The notes below the pieces were generated by a model. It saw only the letters and a list, made by a program, of their open reading frames with translations, did no database searches and was not told the origin of the DNA. A stretch of 64,000 nucleotides of DNA from Conexibacter sp. DBS9H8 (lineage in GTDB: Bacteria > Actinomycetota > Thermoleophilia > Solirubrobacterales > Solirubrobacteraceae): NCBI RefSeq assembly GCF_023330685.1, contig NZ_CP097128.1, positions 3,534,001 through 3,598,000 of the forward strand, given 5' to 3'. Position numbers and translations under genes: made by a program. Shown one piece after another: positions 16,299 through 27,161 of this stretch (positions within the stretch are counted from its first letter, which is position 1; every line of letters begins with the position of its first letter).

Positions 16299-18728
16299 GT
16301 GGCCACATCTACTGATCCGCTCATCGAGCGGCCCGTCAGCCGTCGTCGGTTCATCGCATTCCTCGTCGCCGGTCCGACGCTGATCGCGGCGGCACGCCTG
16401 GAGCGGCCCGCGGCCGCGTCAGCCGCGGGGGTACCCACGTCCCAACCCGTCGACGAGTACGACCTCAGCGACCTGCTCAACGACGCGGCGGCGCCGACGG
16501 CGAACCTCATCCGCGTGGTGATCGAGAAGGACGGCTCGGTGTCCTTCGCCATGCCGCGGGCCGAGGTCGGCCAGGGCATCACGACCGCGGCGGCGATGAT
16601 CATCGCCGACGAGCTCGACGTCCCGCTCTCCCAGATCAACATCACCCTCGCCGACGCCGAGCCCCAACTCGTGTTCAACCAGCTCACCGGCGGGTCGAAC
16701 ACGATCCACTCGATCTACGACCCACTCCGGGCGGCGGCCGCGGCGGCCCGCGGGGCCCTCCTCCAGGCCGCCGCTCTCTACCTCAACCAACCGGTCTCGC
16801 AGTTGAGCACGGCCGGCGGGGCGGTCCTCTCCTCCCTCGGCCAGACCGTCTCCTACGCAACCCTCTCCACCAAGGCGGCGGTGAGCAAGAACACGCTCGT
16901 GAAGCCGAACCTGAAGCCTCACAGCGCCCAGCAGCTCGTCGGCACCCCGCAGCGGCGGATCGACGCGCTCGCCGCCGTCACGGGCACCAAGGTGTTCGCG
17001 ATGGACATCACGCCCCCCGGCGCGCTGCCGACGATGGTCTGCCGCGCGCCAACCCTCAACGGCAGCGCACGGTCGCTCAACAACGAGGCGGAGATCCTCG
17101 CGATGCCGGGTGTCACCGATGTCGCCGTCATCCCCCACTCAGCCCACATCAACGGAGGAGTCGCCGTCCGCGCGGCGACCTTCGGGCAATGCATCGACGC
17201 GATCCGGGCGATGCAGGTCGACTGGGCCCCGGGCACCGCCGAGGGGATGTACGCCTCCGACGTGGAGTCTCAGTTGATCAAGTCGGAACTGCCGATGACC
17301 CCGGCGCTCGGTGACACGATCGATGAGCGGTTCGTGTTCAACTTCCGCCCCGGTGATCCGCTGGAGACCAACTGCGCGGTCGCCGTCGTCACCAAGGACT
17401 CCGCGGAGATCTGGTCCTCGCTGAAGGCACCGATCTGGGCTCAGGAGAAGATCGCGTCCCTGCTCGGGATGCAGGTCAGCCAGGTCACCTGCCACGTCAC
17501 CCAGGGGGGCGGCAGCTTCGGTCGCCACCTATTCGCCGATGCCGCCTTTGAGTCGGCGGTGATCGCCCAGAAGATGGGCAAGCCGGTGAAGCTGATGTGG
17601 CACCGCGCCGATAACTTCCGCCAGGGTCGGGTCCATCCGATGTGCACCTCCCGGGTGCGGATGACCTACAGCGGCAAGAACATCATCGCCTTCGACCAGC
17701 GCCACACCTCCGTGGCGACCGACTTCAGCCACGGCCTCGGGGAGATCCTCAGCGCCTACGCGGCGACGCTCCCGGACGCCAACTCGCTCGGCTACTCCCA
17801 GTCGATCTTCCTGCTCACCGCCTGCAGCCCCTACAACTTCGGGCCCACGACCCAGCTACTGGAGGAGGTGTACCCCTATGACAAGTTCAACACCTCCTCG
17901 GTCCGCAACATCTACTCCCCGGATGTGCGCACCGCCGGCGAGCTGATGGTCGACAAGATGGCCGCCCTGCAGGGCGTCGATCGCTACCAGTTCCGGCGCG
18001 ACTACGCCCGAGACGCCCGGATGGTCGCCGTCCTCGACAAGGTCGCCGAGGCGGCCGACTGGGGCAGGACGATGGCTCCGGGAACCGCCCAGGGGATCGG
18101 GGTGCACCGCGAGTACAAGGGGTATGCGGCCTGCGTCGTGGAGATCGACTGCACACCCAGGACCGTCAACCGGGTCATCCCCAACGGCTACGGCGGCCCG
18201 CGGGTGACGAAGGTCACCTTCGTCGTCGACGTCGGGCTGCCGATCAACCCGCTGGGCCTGCAGGCCCAGATGATGGGCGGGTCGATGGACGGCATCGCCC
18301 AGGCGCTCAGCTACTCCCTGCACCTGGAGGACGGCTACTTCCTCGAGGCGAGTTGGGACGACACCGCCTACACCCGGCAGTGGAACACCCCGCCGGATGT
18401 GAACGTGATCGTCATGCCCCCGACGACGAACGAGCCCGGCGGGGCCGGTGAGCTCGGGGTGGCGGCGTCGATGGCCGCGACCGCCGGGGCGTACTGGAAG
18501 GCAACCGGGATCTTCCCGACCCGCTTCCCGATCAACTACGCCGAGCCGCTCTGGTTCACGCCCTATCCGACCGTCCCGCCGATCCCGGCCTCCCCGACGA
18601 CCGAGTACGCCTCGGTGATCGCCCAGGAACAGGCTGACAAGGCTGCCGGCCGCCGCGCCGAGCGTGAGAAGCACGCCCACCACACGACGCGGCACGCCCA
18701 CCACTCCGCCAAGCGGAAGGATCACTGA
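16299..18728 (+). CDS. Molybdenum hydroxylase large subunit (isoquinoline 1-oxidoreductase beta / aldehyde oxidase type), Tat-exported
   Basis: About 809 residues of the xanthine-dehydrogenase molybdopterin-binding family. A Tat signal (SRRRFIAFLVAG) precedes the first Mo-binding region. Family segments include PRAEVGQGITTAAAMIIADEL, TGGSNTIHS, VTQGGGSFGRHLF and, near the C-terminus, EPGGAGELGVAA with the catalytic Glu region. The tail is His-rich (HAHHTTRHAHHSAKRKDH). I chose the GTG at 16299 because TGGGAGG lies 6 bases upstream; an ATG 48 bases earlier has no such site. The partner [2Fe-2S] subunit follows after 2 bases. No FAD subunit is present, so electrons probably go to a cytochrome or quinone, as in IorAB-type enzymes. 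The substrate is unknown. Confidence 0.88.
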   Translation: MATSTDPLIERPVSRRRFIAFLVAGPTLIAAARLERPAAASAAGVPTSQPVDEYDLSDLLNDAAAPTANLIRVVIEKDGSVSFAMPRAEVGQGITTAAAMIIADELDVPLSQINITLADAEPQLVFNQLTGGSNTIHSIYDPLRAAAAAARGALLQAAALYLNQPVSQLSTAGGAVLSSLGQTVSYATLSTKAAVSKNTLVKPNLKPHSAQQLVGTPQRRIDALAAVTGTKVFAMDITPPGALPTMVCRAPTLNGSARSLNNEAEILAMPGVTDVAVIPHSAHINGGVAVRAATFGQCIDAIRAMQVDWAPGTAEGMYASDVESQLIKSELPMTPALGDTIDERFVFNFRPGDPLETNCAVAVVTKDSAEIWSSLKAPIWAQEKIASLLGMQVSQVTCHVTQGGGSFGRHLFADAAFESAVIAQKMGKPVKLMWHRADNFRQGRVHPMCTSRVRMTYSGKNIIAFDQRHTSVATDFSHGLGEILSAYAATLPDANSLGYSQSIFLLTACSPYNFGPTTQLLEEVYPYDKFNTSSVRNIYSPDVRTAGELMVDKMAALQGVDRYQFRRDYARDARMVAVLDKVAEAADWGRTMAPGTAQGIGVHREYKGYAACVVEIDCTPRTVNRVIPNGYGGPRVTKVTFVVDVGLPINPLGLQAQMMGGSMDGIAQALSYSLHLEDGYFLEASWDDTAYTRQWNTPPDVNVIVMPPTTNEPGGAGELGVAASMAATAGAYWKATGIFPTRFPINYAEPLWFTPYPTVPPIPASPTTEYASVIAQEQADKAAGRRAEREKHAHHTTRHAHHSAKRKDH

Positions 18729-18730
18729 CC

Positions 18731-19303
18731 ATGCCCACGCACACGTTCATCCTCAACGGCAAGCGCGTCTCCGTCGACTGCCCCGACGACGTCCACCTCC
18801 TGTGGGTGCTGCGGGACCTCCTCGGCGTCCACGGCCCCAAGTACGGCTGCGGGCTCACCGTCTGCAAGGCCTGCACGAGCCTGATCAACGGCGTGTCGGT
18901 CCAACTCTGCGGGGTCCTCGTCGGCGACCTCAAGCCGACGGATGAGGTGCTCACGATCGAGGGCCTGCCCGGTAGTGTCGGCAAGGCCCTGCACCCCCTC
19001 CAGCAGGCCTGGCTCGACTACGACGTCGCCCAGTGCGGATACTGCCAACCCGGGGAGATCATGCACGCCGTCGCTCTCATCGAGGAGGCCCACGCGGCCG
19101 GGCGCCGGGTCAATGAGGCCGACCTCGACTCGTTCCGCAACGTCTGTCGCTGCGGCACGTACTTCCGGATCCGCGAGGCGATCAAGGCGGGCGAGCAGAT
19201 GATGATCGACCAGGGTCTGCTGAAGAAGCCCAACGCCTACGACCCGATCCTGCCTGGCCGGGAGCTCAAGCGCGAGCATCACCACAACCGGGCCGCACGC
19301 TGA
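18731..19303 (+). CDS. Molybdenum hydroxylase small subunit, two [2Fe-2S] clusters
   Basis: 190 residues. The N-terminal plant-ferredoxin-like cluster motif is YGCGLTVCKACTS with a distal Cys in VQLCGV. The C-terminal helical domain carries the second cluster, AQCGYCQPGE and NVCRCGTY. This is the standard CoxS/IorA arrangement that passes electrons from the Mo site. There is no export signal, so it would ride with the Tat-exported large subunit. About 35 extra C-terminal residues end in a His-containing tail (KREHHHNRAAR), echoing the large subunit's His-rich tail. It is separated from the large-subunit gene by 2 bases and is certainly co-transcribed. Confidence 0.92.
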   Translation: MPTHTFILNGKRVSVDCPDDVHLLWVLRDLLGVHGPKYGCGLTVCKACTSLINGVSVQLCGVLVGDLKPTDEVLTIEGLPGSVGKALHPLQQAWLDYDVAQCGYCQPGEIMHAVALIEEAHAAGRRVNEADLDSFRNVCRCGTYFRIREAIKAGEQMMIDQGLLKKPNAYDPILPGRELKREHHHNRAAR

Positions 19304-19310
19304 GCACACT

Positions 19311-19349
19311 CCCGGGACCTACCGCCTGCCGGTGAGGTAGAGTCCCGGG
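19311..19349 (+). terminator. Strong hairpin after the molybdenum hydroxylase operon
   Basis: Arms CCCGGGACCTACC (19311-19323) and GGTAGAGTCCCGGG (19336-19349) pair with a single bulged A around a 12-base loop. The hairpin begins 7 bases after the small-subunit stop and ends just where the riboswitch begins. It has no U-tract. It could be a terminator for the upstream operon or a 5' element of the riboswitch leader. Confidence 0.45.
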
Positions 19350-19354
19350 CCCGC

Positions 19355-19505
19355 CGGGTGTTCCGGCGTCACGCCGACTGCAGCGAAGTCCGGTTGATCC
19401 CGGCGCTGTCCCGCAACGGTAAAGCCCCGCTGGCCCACGTGGTCGGAGAGGACGAGCCCGGTCGCCTCACTCGAGCGTGTCCATGCCAGTCCTCGGATGA
19501 AGGGC
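19355..19505 (+). ncRNA. Cobalamin riboswitch controlling the Ni/Co permease
   Basis: The conserved cobalamin-aptamer core is present: AGTCCGGTTGATCCCGG followed by GCGCTGTCCCGCAACGGT, then a variable arm and GAGCCCGGTCGCC, and a 3' segment ATGCCAGTCCTCGG. Boundaries are approximate. It lies directly upstream of a HoxN/NixA-type permease gene, a known member of B12 regulons. Adenosylcobalamin binding should lower expression when B12 is plentiful. The switch mechanism appears to be translational, through the hairpin at 19539-19562. Confidence 0.88.
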
Positions 19506-19538
19506 GGTTGGGCACCCGTGACGGGTGTCAGAACTCCT

Positions 19539-19562
19539 TCATCCTCCCCAGAAGGAGGATGA
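19539..19562 (+). promoter_or_regulatory. Ribosome-binding-site sequestering hairpin (riboswitch expression platform)
   Basis: TCATCCTCC (19539-19547) pairs perfectly with GGAGGATGA (19554-19562) around a 6-base loop. The 3' arm contains the Shine-Dalgarno sequence GGAGG and the ATG at 19559, so formation would hide both. A competing pairing of CTCCTT (19534-19539) with AAGGAG (19552-19557) also exists. A second hairpin, GGCACCCG/CGGGTGTC (19511-19529), lies just upstream. Confidence 0.65.
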
Positions 19563-19567
19563 CCCAC

Positions 19568-20707
19568 TTGTCAGCGTTCCCGAAGCTCCGCGCAGGTCTC
19601 GCGTCGCTCACCCCGAAGGAGCGGCGCAGCGCCGGGCTGATGCTCGCGACGATCGCAGCTCTCAATCTCGGCGCGATCCTGCTCTACGTGCTGGCGGTCG
19701 AGCCCAAGCGCCTGTTCAGCCACCACCAGCACGCCTACGCCGGCCACGACCTCGGCATCGGTCTCGGGATCATGGTGACCGCGTGGACCCTCGGGGCCCG
19801 TCACGCCTTCGATGCCGACCACATCGCCGCGATCGACAACTCGACGCGAAAGCTCCTGGCCCAGCGGGGGGACGGCGAGCGGCCACTGGGCACCGGCTTC
19901 TTCTTCGCGCTTGGCCATTCGACGGTGCTGCTCGTCGTCGGGCTCGCGATCGTGATCGCCGCCCGCTCGGTGTTCGGTGGCATCGTCAACCCGAACTCGG
20001 GGTTTGAGACGGCCGGAGGTGCGGCGGGCACCCTCGTCTCGGTCGCGTTCCTCTACCTGATCGCCAGCCTCAACGTCGTCGTGCTGTCCGGCATCGTCGG
20101 CGTCTTCCGGCGGATGCGTCGCGGCGAGTTCGATGAGGCGGAACTGGAGCGCCAGCTTGACAAGCGTGGGCTGATGTACCGGTTCTTCGGGCGCTGGATG
20201 AACTCGATCAACCACACGTACCAGATGTTCCCGGTCGGCTTCATCTTCGGGATCGGCTTTGACACCGCGACGGAGGTGCTCCTGCTCGCCGGCACCGCCG
20301 TCGCCGCTGAGGAGAGGCTGCCCTTCTACGCGGTGCTGTGTCTGCCGCTCCTGTTCGCGGGCGGGATGACGCTGTGTGACAGCCTCGACGGCTTCTTCAT
20401 GAACACCGCCTACGGCTGGGCGTTCGCCCGCCCGGTCCGGCGGGTCTACTACAACCTGATGATCACCGGGCTGTCGATCGCAGTCGCGTTCGTGATCGGC
20501 ACGATCGAGGTGCTCCAGGTCCTCGGCGGCGAGTTCCACCTCACCGGCTGGCTGTCGAACTGGGCCAGCACGTTCTCGATCAACACGGCGGGGATCATCA
20601 TCGTCTGCCTGTTCATCGTGATCTGGATCGCCGCCCTCGCCTACTGGCGGTTCGCCGACGTCGAGGCGCGGTGGGAACGGGGGCTCGCCGCGGCCGCCGA
20701 GGAGTGA
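19568..20707 (+). CDS. High-affinity nickel/cobalt permease (NiCoT family, HoxN/NixA type)
   Basis: About 379 residues with eight or so hydrophobic segments and the NiCoT signatures RHAFDADHIAAIDN (metal-binding HX4DH), FFFALGHSTVLLVVG and GFDTATEVLLLAGTAVA. It imports Ni2+ or Co2+ across the inner membrane. Control by a cobalamin riboswitch argues for cobalt supply to B12 synthesis. Start choice: GGAGG ends directly at the ATG (19559), which leaves no spacer, while the in-frame TTG at 19568 has a 9-base spacer, so I favour TTG. The difference is 3 residues. Both lie in or beside the sequestering hairpin. Confidence 0.93.
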   Translation: MSAFPKLRAGLASLTPKERRSAGLMLATIAALNLGAILLYVLAVEPKRLFSHHQHAYAGHDLGIGLGIMVTAWTLGARHAFDADHIAAIDNSTRKLLAQRGDGERPLGTGFFFALGHSTVLLVVGLAIVIAARSVFGGIVNPNSGFETAGGAAGTLVSVAFLYLIASLNVVVLSGIVGVFRRMRRGEFDEAELERQLDKRGLMYRFFGRWMNSINHTYQMFPVGFIFGIGFDTATEVLLLAGTAVAAEERLPFYAVLCLPLLFAGGMTLCDSLDGFFMNTAYGWAFARPVRRVYYNLMITGLSIAVAFVIGTIEVLQVLGGEFHLTGWLSNWASTFSINTAGIIIVCLFIVIWIAALAYWRFADVEARWERGLAAAAEE

Positions 20708-20743
20708 CGGCCGGTCTCTCCCCGGGTCGTTCCCGGCGTGTAC

Positions 20744-20749
20744 TAGCGT
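20744..20749 (+). promoter_or_regulatory. -10 element TAGCGT of a probable leaderless promoter
   Basis: TAGCGT is 9 bases before the ATG at 20759, and no ribosome-binding site is visible. This matches the TANNNT-plus-short-spacer pattern seen at other genes here. Confidence 0.45.
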
Positions 20750-20758
20750 TTGGCGACG

Positions 20759-21553
20759 ATGCGGCAGAGCCGAGTGCGACTCGACCGGGCGGAGGCACGG
20801 ACGATGGGAGTGTTCTTTGGCCTCGGCTCGCTGTGCTTCGTCGCCGGGCCTCTCAACGCCTACACGAGGTCGGTCGGCGCCCGGGCGGACGCGCTGACGT
20901 TCTTCGTCGGTTCGATCCTCTTCACGCTCGGGGGTGTGACGCAGTGCCTCCTCGCGCTGCCGGCTCGAGACGCCCGTCCTCAGGGGCTGGCCGGGTGGCG
21001 CACGGCCTGGATTCAGTCCGTCGGCACGCTCCTGTTCAACGTGATGACGCTCGCGGCGGTCTCGGTGACGGTCACCAACCGCCACTACGACACGGTCGTC
21101 TGGGGTCCGAACCTGATCGGCTCGGCCTGCTTCCTCATCTCCGGCGCGATCTGCTATCTCGCCTCACCGCGCCGGGGCCTCTGGCCCCACACCGGGCACC
21201 ACGGGTGGTGGGAGGCGGGGGTCAACCTGCTCGGCTGTGGGCTGTTCGGAATCTCGGCGGTGACCGGCTATGTGACCGGCCACCCGGGGAGTCTCATCTC
21301 GGCGCCGATCTCAGACTGGACCACCTCACTGGGAGCGGCCTGCTTCCTCGGCTGTGCCCTGACCGCCGTGGGGCTGGGCGCGACCCACAAGGTGCCGCGG
21401 CTGCGTCATCTGACCGTCCGGGCGGCGGGGCGAGCCGAGCGGGAGCTCGAGCAGCTACGGGCCGCGCGTCCGCGCCGACCGACACGGGCATCGAACGCCT
21501 ACTCGATCGGCCGCGACGGGTCCCGCGACCACTCGTTCCAGGAGCCGAGCTAG
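20759..21553 (+). CDS. Polytopic membrane protein, YrhK-like segments
   Basis: About 264 residues with roughly six hydrophobic segments and a basic, probably cytoplasmic C-terminal tail of about 60 residues. Two segments, FFVGSILFTLGGVTQCLLAL and WGPNLIGSACFLISGAICYL, resemble each other and the YrhK-type G-S-x-x-F membrane motif, which suggests an internal repeat. No transport or catalytic motif is recognised. The ATG at 20759 is chosen over the TTG nine bases upstream because of the preceding -10 element. Neighbours give no functional clue. Confidence 0.68.
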   Translation: MRQSRVRLDRAEARTMGVFFGLGSLCFVAGPLNAYTRSVGARADALTFFVGSILFTLGGVTQCLLALPARDARPQGLAGWRTAWIQSVGTLLFNVMTLAAVSVTVTNRHYDTVVWGPNLIGSACFLISGAICYLASPRRGLWPHTGHHGWWEAGVNLLGCGLFGISAVTGYVTGHPGSLISAPISDWTTSLGAACFLGCALTAVGLGATHKVPRLRHLTVRAAGRAERELEQLRAARPRRPTRASNAYSIGRDGSRDHSFQEPS

Positions 21554-21651
21554 TTGCGCACATCCCGGTACCGAGCTGCGTGAGGGCCAGGTAGGTGCTC
21601 GAGGGTCGGGGGGGCGCCTGCCAACCGGATGTCACCTCCGGCCGGCGGGTT

Positions 21652-21657
21652 TAGGAT
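21652..21657 (+). promoter_or_regulatory. -10 element TAGGAT of a probable leaderless promoter
   Basis: TAGGAT lies 7 bases before the GTG at 21665 and overlaps a competing ATG at 21656. If transcription starts at the GTG, the ATG would not be in the mRNA. This decides the start of the glycosidase gene. Confidence 0.45.
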
Positions 21658-21664
21658 GGTCGCG

Positions 21665-23962
21665 GTGAAAGGAGGGCGGTCTCGCGCGAGGGGAAGGCGG
21701 GCCACCGCGGGCGCGGTCCTGGCGGGGCTGATCCCGCTCGCGGGCTGCCTGGCGCTGCCTGGCTCAGCCCGGGCGGCGCTGACACTCACGCCCACCGAGA
21801 TCGTCCTCAGCACGCCCGGCGCGACCGTCACCGTTCAGCGTGACCCCTTTGCCCTCAGCTTCTCCACCGGCACCGGCCGCGCTGTGCTGTCAGAGACCGG
21901 GGCCGGCACGGTTGTCCCCAAGCTCGTGCCCGCCAGCATCGACCCGCTGCCACCCGGTACCGAGCCGGCGCGCAGCGGCGAGCTCTACGCGCCACTCTCG
22001 TTCCTCGTCGGGACGGCGACGGTGCAGCAGTACAACGGGCTCGTCTGGGGCGGCAACCTGCTCAGCGGGCTGCAGGCGGGCGTCGAGTACTCGGCGCGTG
22101 AGGTCACCGGCGTGGCACGTGACGGGTCGGGGGTCAGCCTGACCGTCGCCACCACCGACCCCACGGGCCGGACCCTGCACCTCTCGATCGCCCCGGACGG
22201 CAGCGGCCTGCTGCAGGTGGCGGTGACCCCCGATCCGGCGACGGGGGTGGCGATGATGAGTGATGCCTTCAGCTCCCCGCCCGGGGAGGCCTTCTACGGC
22301 TTCGGTGGGCGACACAACGCGCTCAACCAGCGCGGCCAGGCGCTGCAGAGCTTCGTGGAGGAGGAGAACGTCGCCGGGATCAGCAGCGCCCCACTCGGCT
22401 CCCCGGCGACGGTCCTGTTTCCCAACGGCCCCAGCGCCGCGTACTACCCCCAGGCCGAGTTCTTCTCCTCAGCCGGGTACGGCTTCCTCCTCGCCCAGCC
22501 TGAACTCGCCTTCTTCCGCATGGACTCCGACACGCCAAACGCCTGGAGTGTCGCGACCGAGGCACCGTCGCTGCGCTACGTCGTCGCGCCCGGTCGCGCT
22601 CCCACCGCGATCGCCGACCTCACCCGGCGCAGCGGCCGCCAGCCGGTACCGCCGCGCTGGGCGCTGGGACCGATGCTCGACCGGCTCGTCAAGAACGTCG
22701 GCGAGTCCCGAAGCAACTATCAGTCCGAACTTGAGCAGGACATGACCAACATCGTCCGCTACCGGCTGCCGCTGACCGCCTACCGGATCGAGGGCTGGGG
22801 CTTCCCCGGAAGCGGCAATGACGGCCTCTCGCTCCCGACGTTCGTCAGCGCGCCCGTGCAGGCCAGGATCATCGCCCGTCTCCGCGCGCTGCACATCCAT
22901 CCCCTCGCCTACCTGCGGCCCTGGATCACGCCGGGCTCGGCCCCCGACCGGGCCGGGTACACGGTCAAGAACGCCCAAGGTCGCACCTACGTGACGACGA
23001 GCACCGCCGGCACCCCGATCGCGCTGCTGGACTTCACCAACCCGGCGGCGGTCCGCTGGTGGAAGGGGCAGATCGACAAGGTCCTCAACCTCGGCTTTGA
23101 CGGATTCATGTCCGACTTCGGTGAGGAGATCCTCGCCGACATGCACTTCCATGACGGGGAGACAGGCCTGAGCATGCACAACCGCTACCCGGTCCTCTAT
23201 CAGGAGGCAAACCGCCAGGCGGTGAACGCCTACATGCGCGCCCATCCAGGCCGTCGCATCTGGTTCTTCAACCGGGCGGGCTACTCGGGCACCCCAGGAT
23301 CGGCCGCCTATGAGGGCGGCAACTTCCCGGGCGATGAGACGACGAACTGGGGTCAGGCCTCGGGACTGGCCTCACTCACCCCGGACATGCTCAACCGGGC
23401 CGTGGACGGTGCCTTCGGCTACGGGACCGACATCGGTGGCTACTACGACATCACGACGCCACCGACGACCAAGGCGCTGTTCCTGCGCTGGGCCGAGTGG
23501 GCCGCCCTGTCACCGATCTTCCGGCTGCACGGCGCCGGGTTGACCGGCACGCACACCCCGTGGTCCTTCGACGCCCAGACCGTCCGCGTCTATGACGCGC
23601 TCTCCCGTCTCCATGAGCGTGCCGTCCCGCTCATCCTCGCCCTCTGGCGGGAGGGCGATCGCACCGGCATCCCGCCGACCCGGCCGCTCTGGCTCCAGTT
23701 CCCCGGGGATGCGGCCGCCGCCGCGCAGGAGCAGGAGTGGATGCTCGGGCCGCACGTGCTCGTCGCGCCCGTGGTGAGCGAAGGGGCGACCGCGCGGTCG
23801 GTCGTGTTCCCCCCCGGCTGCTGGGAGGACCCGGTCAGCCACCGGCGGGTCCGCGGCCCGCTCACCCGCACGGTCACCGCCCCCCTCACCGCCCTGCCGT
23901 ACTTCTTCTCCTGCGGGACCGACCCCTTCAGGCTCCCGCGGACCCGCCGGCGTCGCCGGTGA
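21665..23962 (+). CDS. Exported glycoside hydrolase family 31 enzyme
   Basis: About 765 residues. The N-terminus has a basic stretch and a hydrophobic signal; LAGC could be a lipobox, while GSARA-A is a normal Sec cleavage site, so lipoprotein versus secreted is open. The GH31 barrel carries the nucleophile in GFDGFMSDFGEE and the acid/base in NFPGDETTNWGQ, with further family motifs GAFGYGTDIGGYYD and PIFRLHGAG. It should hydrolyse alpha-linked sugars. The nucleophile neighbourhood resembles the sulfoquinovosidase-like branch, but I cannot confirm sulfosugar-binding residues. The start is placed at the GTG because of the -10 element 7 bases upstream; an ATG 9 bases earlier is the alternative. 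Confidence 0.88.
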   Translation: MKGGRSRARGRRATAGAVLAGLIPLAGCLALPGSARAALTLTPTEIVLSTPGATVTVQRDPFALSFSTGTGRAVLSETGAGTVVPKLVPASIDPLPPGTEPARSGELYAPLSFLVGTATVQQYNGLVWGGNLLSGLQAGVEYSAREVTGVARDGSGVSLTVATTDPTGRTLHLSIAPDGSGLLQVAVTPDPATGVAMMSDAFSSPPGEAFYGFGGRHNALNQRGQALQSFVEEENVAGISSAPLGSPATVLFPNGPSAAYYPQAEFFSSAGYGFLLAQPELAFFRMDSDTPNAWSVATEAPSLRYVVAPGRAPTAIADLTRRSGRQPVPPRWALGPMLDRLVKNVGESRSNYQSELEQDMTNIVRYRLPLTAYRIEGWGFPGSGNDGLSLPTFVSAPVQARIIARLRALHIHPLAYLRPWITPGSAPDRAGYTVKNAQGRTYVTTSTAGTPIALLDFTNPAAVRWWKGQIDKVLNLGFDGFMSDFGEEILADMHFHDGETGLSMHNRYPVLYQEANRQAVNAYMRAHPGRRIWFFNRAGYSGTPGSAAYEGGNFPGDETTNWGQASGLASLTPDMLNRAVDGAFGYGTDIGGYYDITTPPTTKALFLRWAEWAALSPIFRLHGAGLTGTHTPWSFDAQTVRVYDALSRLHERAVPLILALWREGDRTGIPPTRPLWLQFPGDAAAAAQEQEWMLGPHVLVAPVVSEGATARSVVFPPGCWEDPVSHRRVRGPLTRTVTAPLTALPYFFSCGTDPFRLPRTRRRRR

Positions 23963-24926
23963 GCGCGGCGACCGCCTGGGGGACGGTCATCGTGCCGTCC
24001 GCGACGGCCCGCTCCGCCGCCGCGTAGGCGTCACCAAACCCGGGCCGGGCCCGGAAGCGGGCGAGCACGGTCTCCGCGAGCAGCCGGCCGAGCCAGTGGC
24101 GCTGCTGCTCGGCCCGGCGGGCGCGCAACTGCCCGGAGGCCTCGAGGTGGGCGCGGTGGGCGCCGATCGCCGCCCACAGCTCCTCCAGCCCGGTCCCCTC
24201 CCGGGCCGAGTAGGTGAGCACCGGCGTGCTCCAGCCGGGGGTGGCGGGCGGCAGCATGTGGAGGGCGTGGCGGTAGTCGCCCGCCGCCCGGCGGGCCGCC
24301 TTGGCCAACTCCCCGTCGGCCTTGTTGACGGCGATCACGTCGGCCAGCTCGACGACGCCGCGCTTGATCCCCTGCAGCTCGTCCCCGCCGGCGGGGACGA
24401 GCAGGAGACAGAACGTGTCGACGATCTCGGCCAGCTCGGACTCGGACTGGCCGACCCCGACGGACTCGACGATGACCACGTCAAACCCGGCGGCCTCACA
24501 CAGCAGCATCGCCTCCCGGGTCCGCCAGGCGACCCCGCCGAGCACCCCCGCGGACGGGGACGGCCGGATGTAGGCCGCGTCGGCGACCGCCAGGCGCGGC
24601 ATCCGGGTCTTGTCCCCGAGGATCGACCCGCCCGTGCGGGCGCTCGAGGGGTCGATGACGAGCACGGCGACCCGGTGGCCCCGCTCGATCAGCCACAGCC
24701 CGAGCGCCTCGATCGTCGTCGACTTACCCGCCCCCGGAACCCCGGTCAACCCGATCCGGACCGCCCCGCCGATCCGGTCAGACAGCGCCACCATCAGCTC
24801 CTGGGCGAGCGCCTGATCGGAGGCGAGCCTCGACTCGGCGAGGGTGATCGCCCGCGACAGCGCGGCCCGCTCACCCGTGCGGACCCCGTCGACAAGCTCA
24901 GCCAGACTCGGCCGGCGTGGGGTCAC
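23928..24926 (-). CDS. meaB: Methylmalonyl-CoA mutase-associated GTPase MeaB (ArgK)
   Basis: 332 residues of the G3E/SIMIBI GTPase type. The P-loop is GVPGAGKSTTIEAL. Further motifs are VLVIDPSSARTGGSILGDKTRM, the switch region VESVGVGQSESELAE and base-recognition NKAD. MeaB protects methylmalonyl-CoA mutase from inactivation and gates transfer of adenosylcobalamin. The gene lies 49 bases after the mutase large-subunit stop on the same strand. Its 3' end overlaps the 3' end of the convergent GH31 gene by 35 bases. The start codon is GTG. Confidence 0.95.
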   Translation of the reverse strand: MTPRRPSLAELVDGVRTGERAALSRAITLAESRLASDQALAQELMVALSDRIGGAVRIGLTGVPGAGKSTTIEALGLWLIERGHRVAVLVIDPSSARTGGSILGDKTRMPRLAVADAAYIRPSPSAGVLGGVAWRTREAMLLCEAAGFDVVIVESVGVGQSESELAEIVDTFCLLLVPAGGDELQGIKRGVVELADVIAVNKADGELAKAARRAAGDYRHALHMLPPATPGWSTPVLTYSAREGTGLEELWAAIGAHRAHLEASGQLRARRAEQQRHWLGRLLAETVLARFRARPGFGDAYAAAERAVADGTMTVPQAVAALTGDAGGSAGA

Positions 24927-24975
24927 CGGCCCGGCCCCGCGGCGGCCCCCACAGGGCCGCCCTCACAGCCCCCCC

Positions 24976-27159
<2,184 letters not shown>

Positions 27160-27161
27160 CG

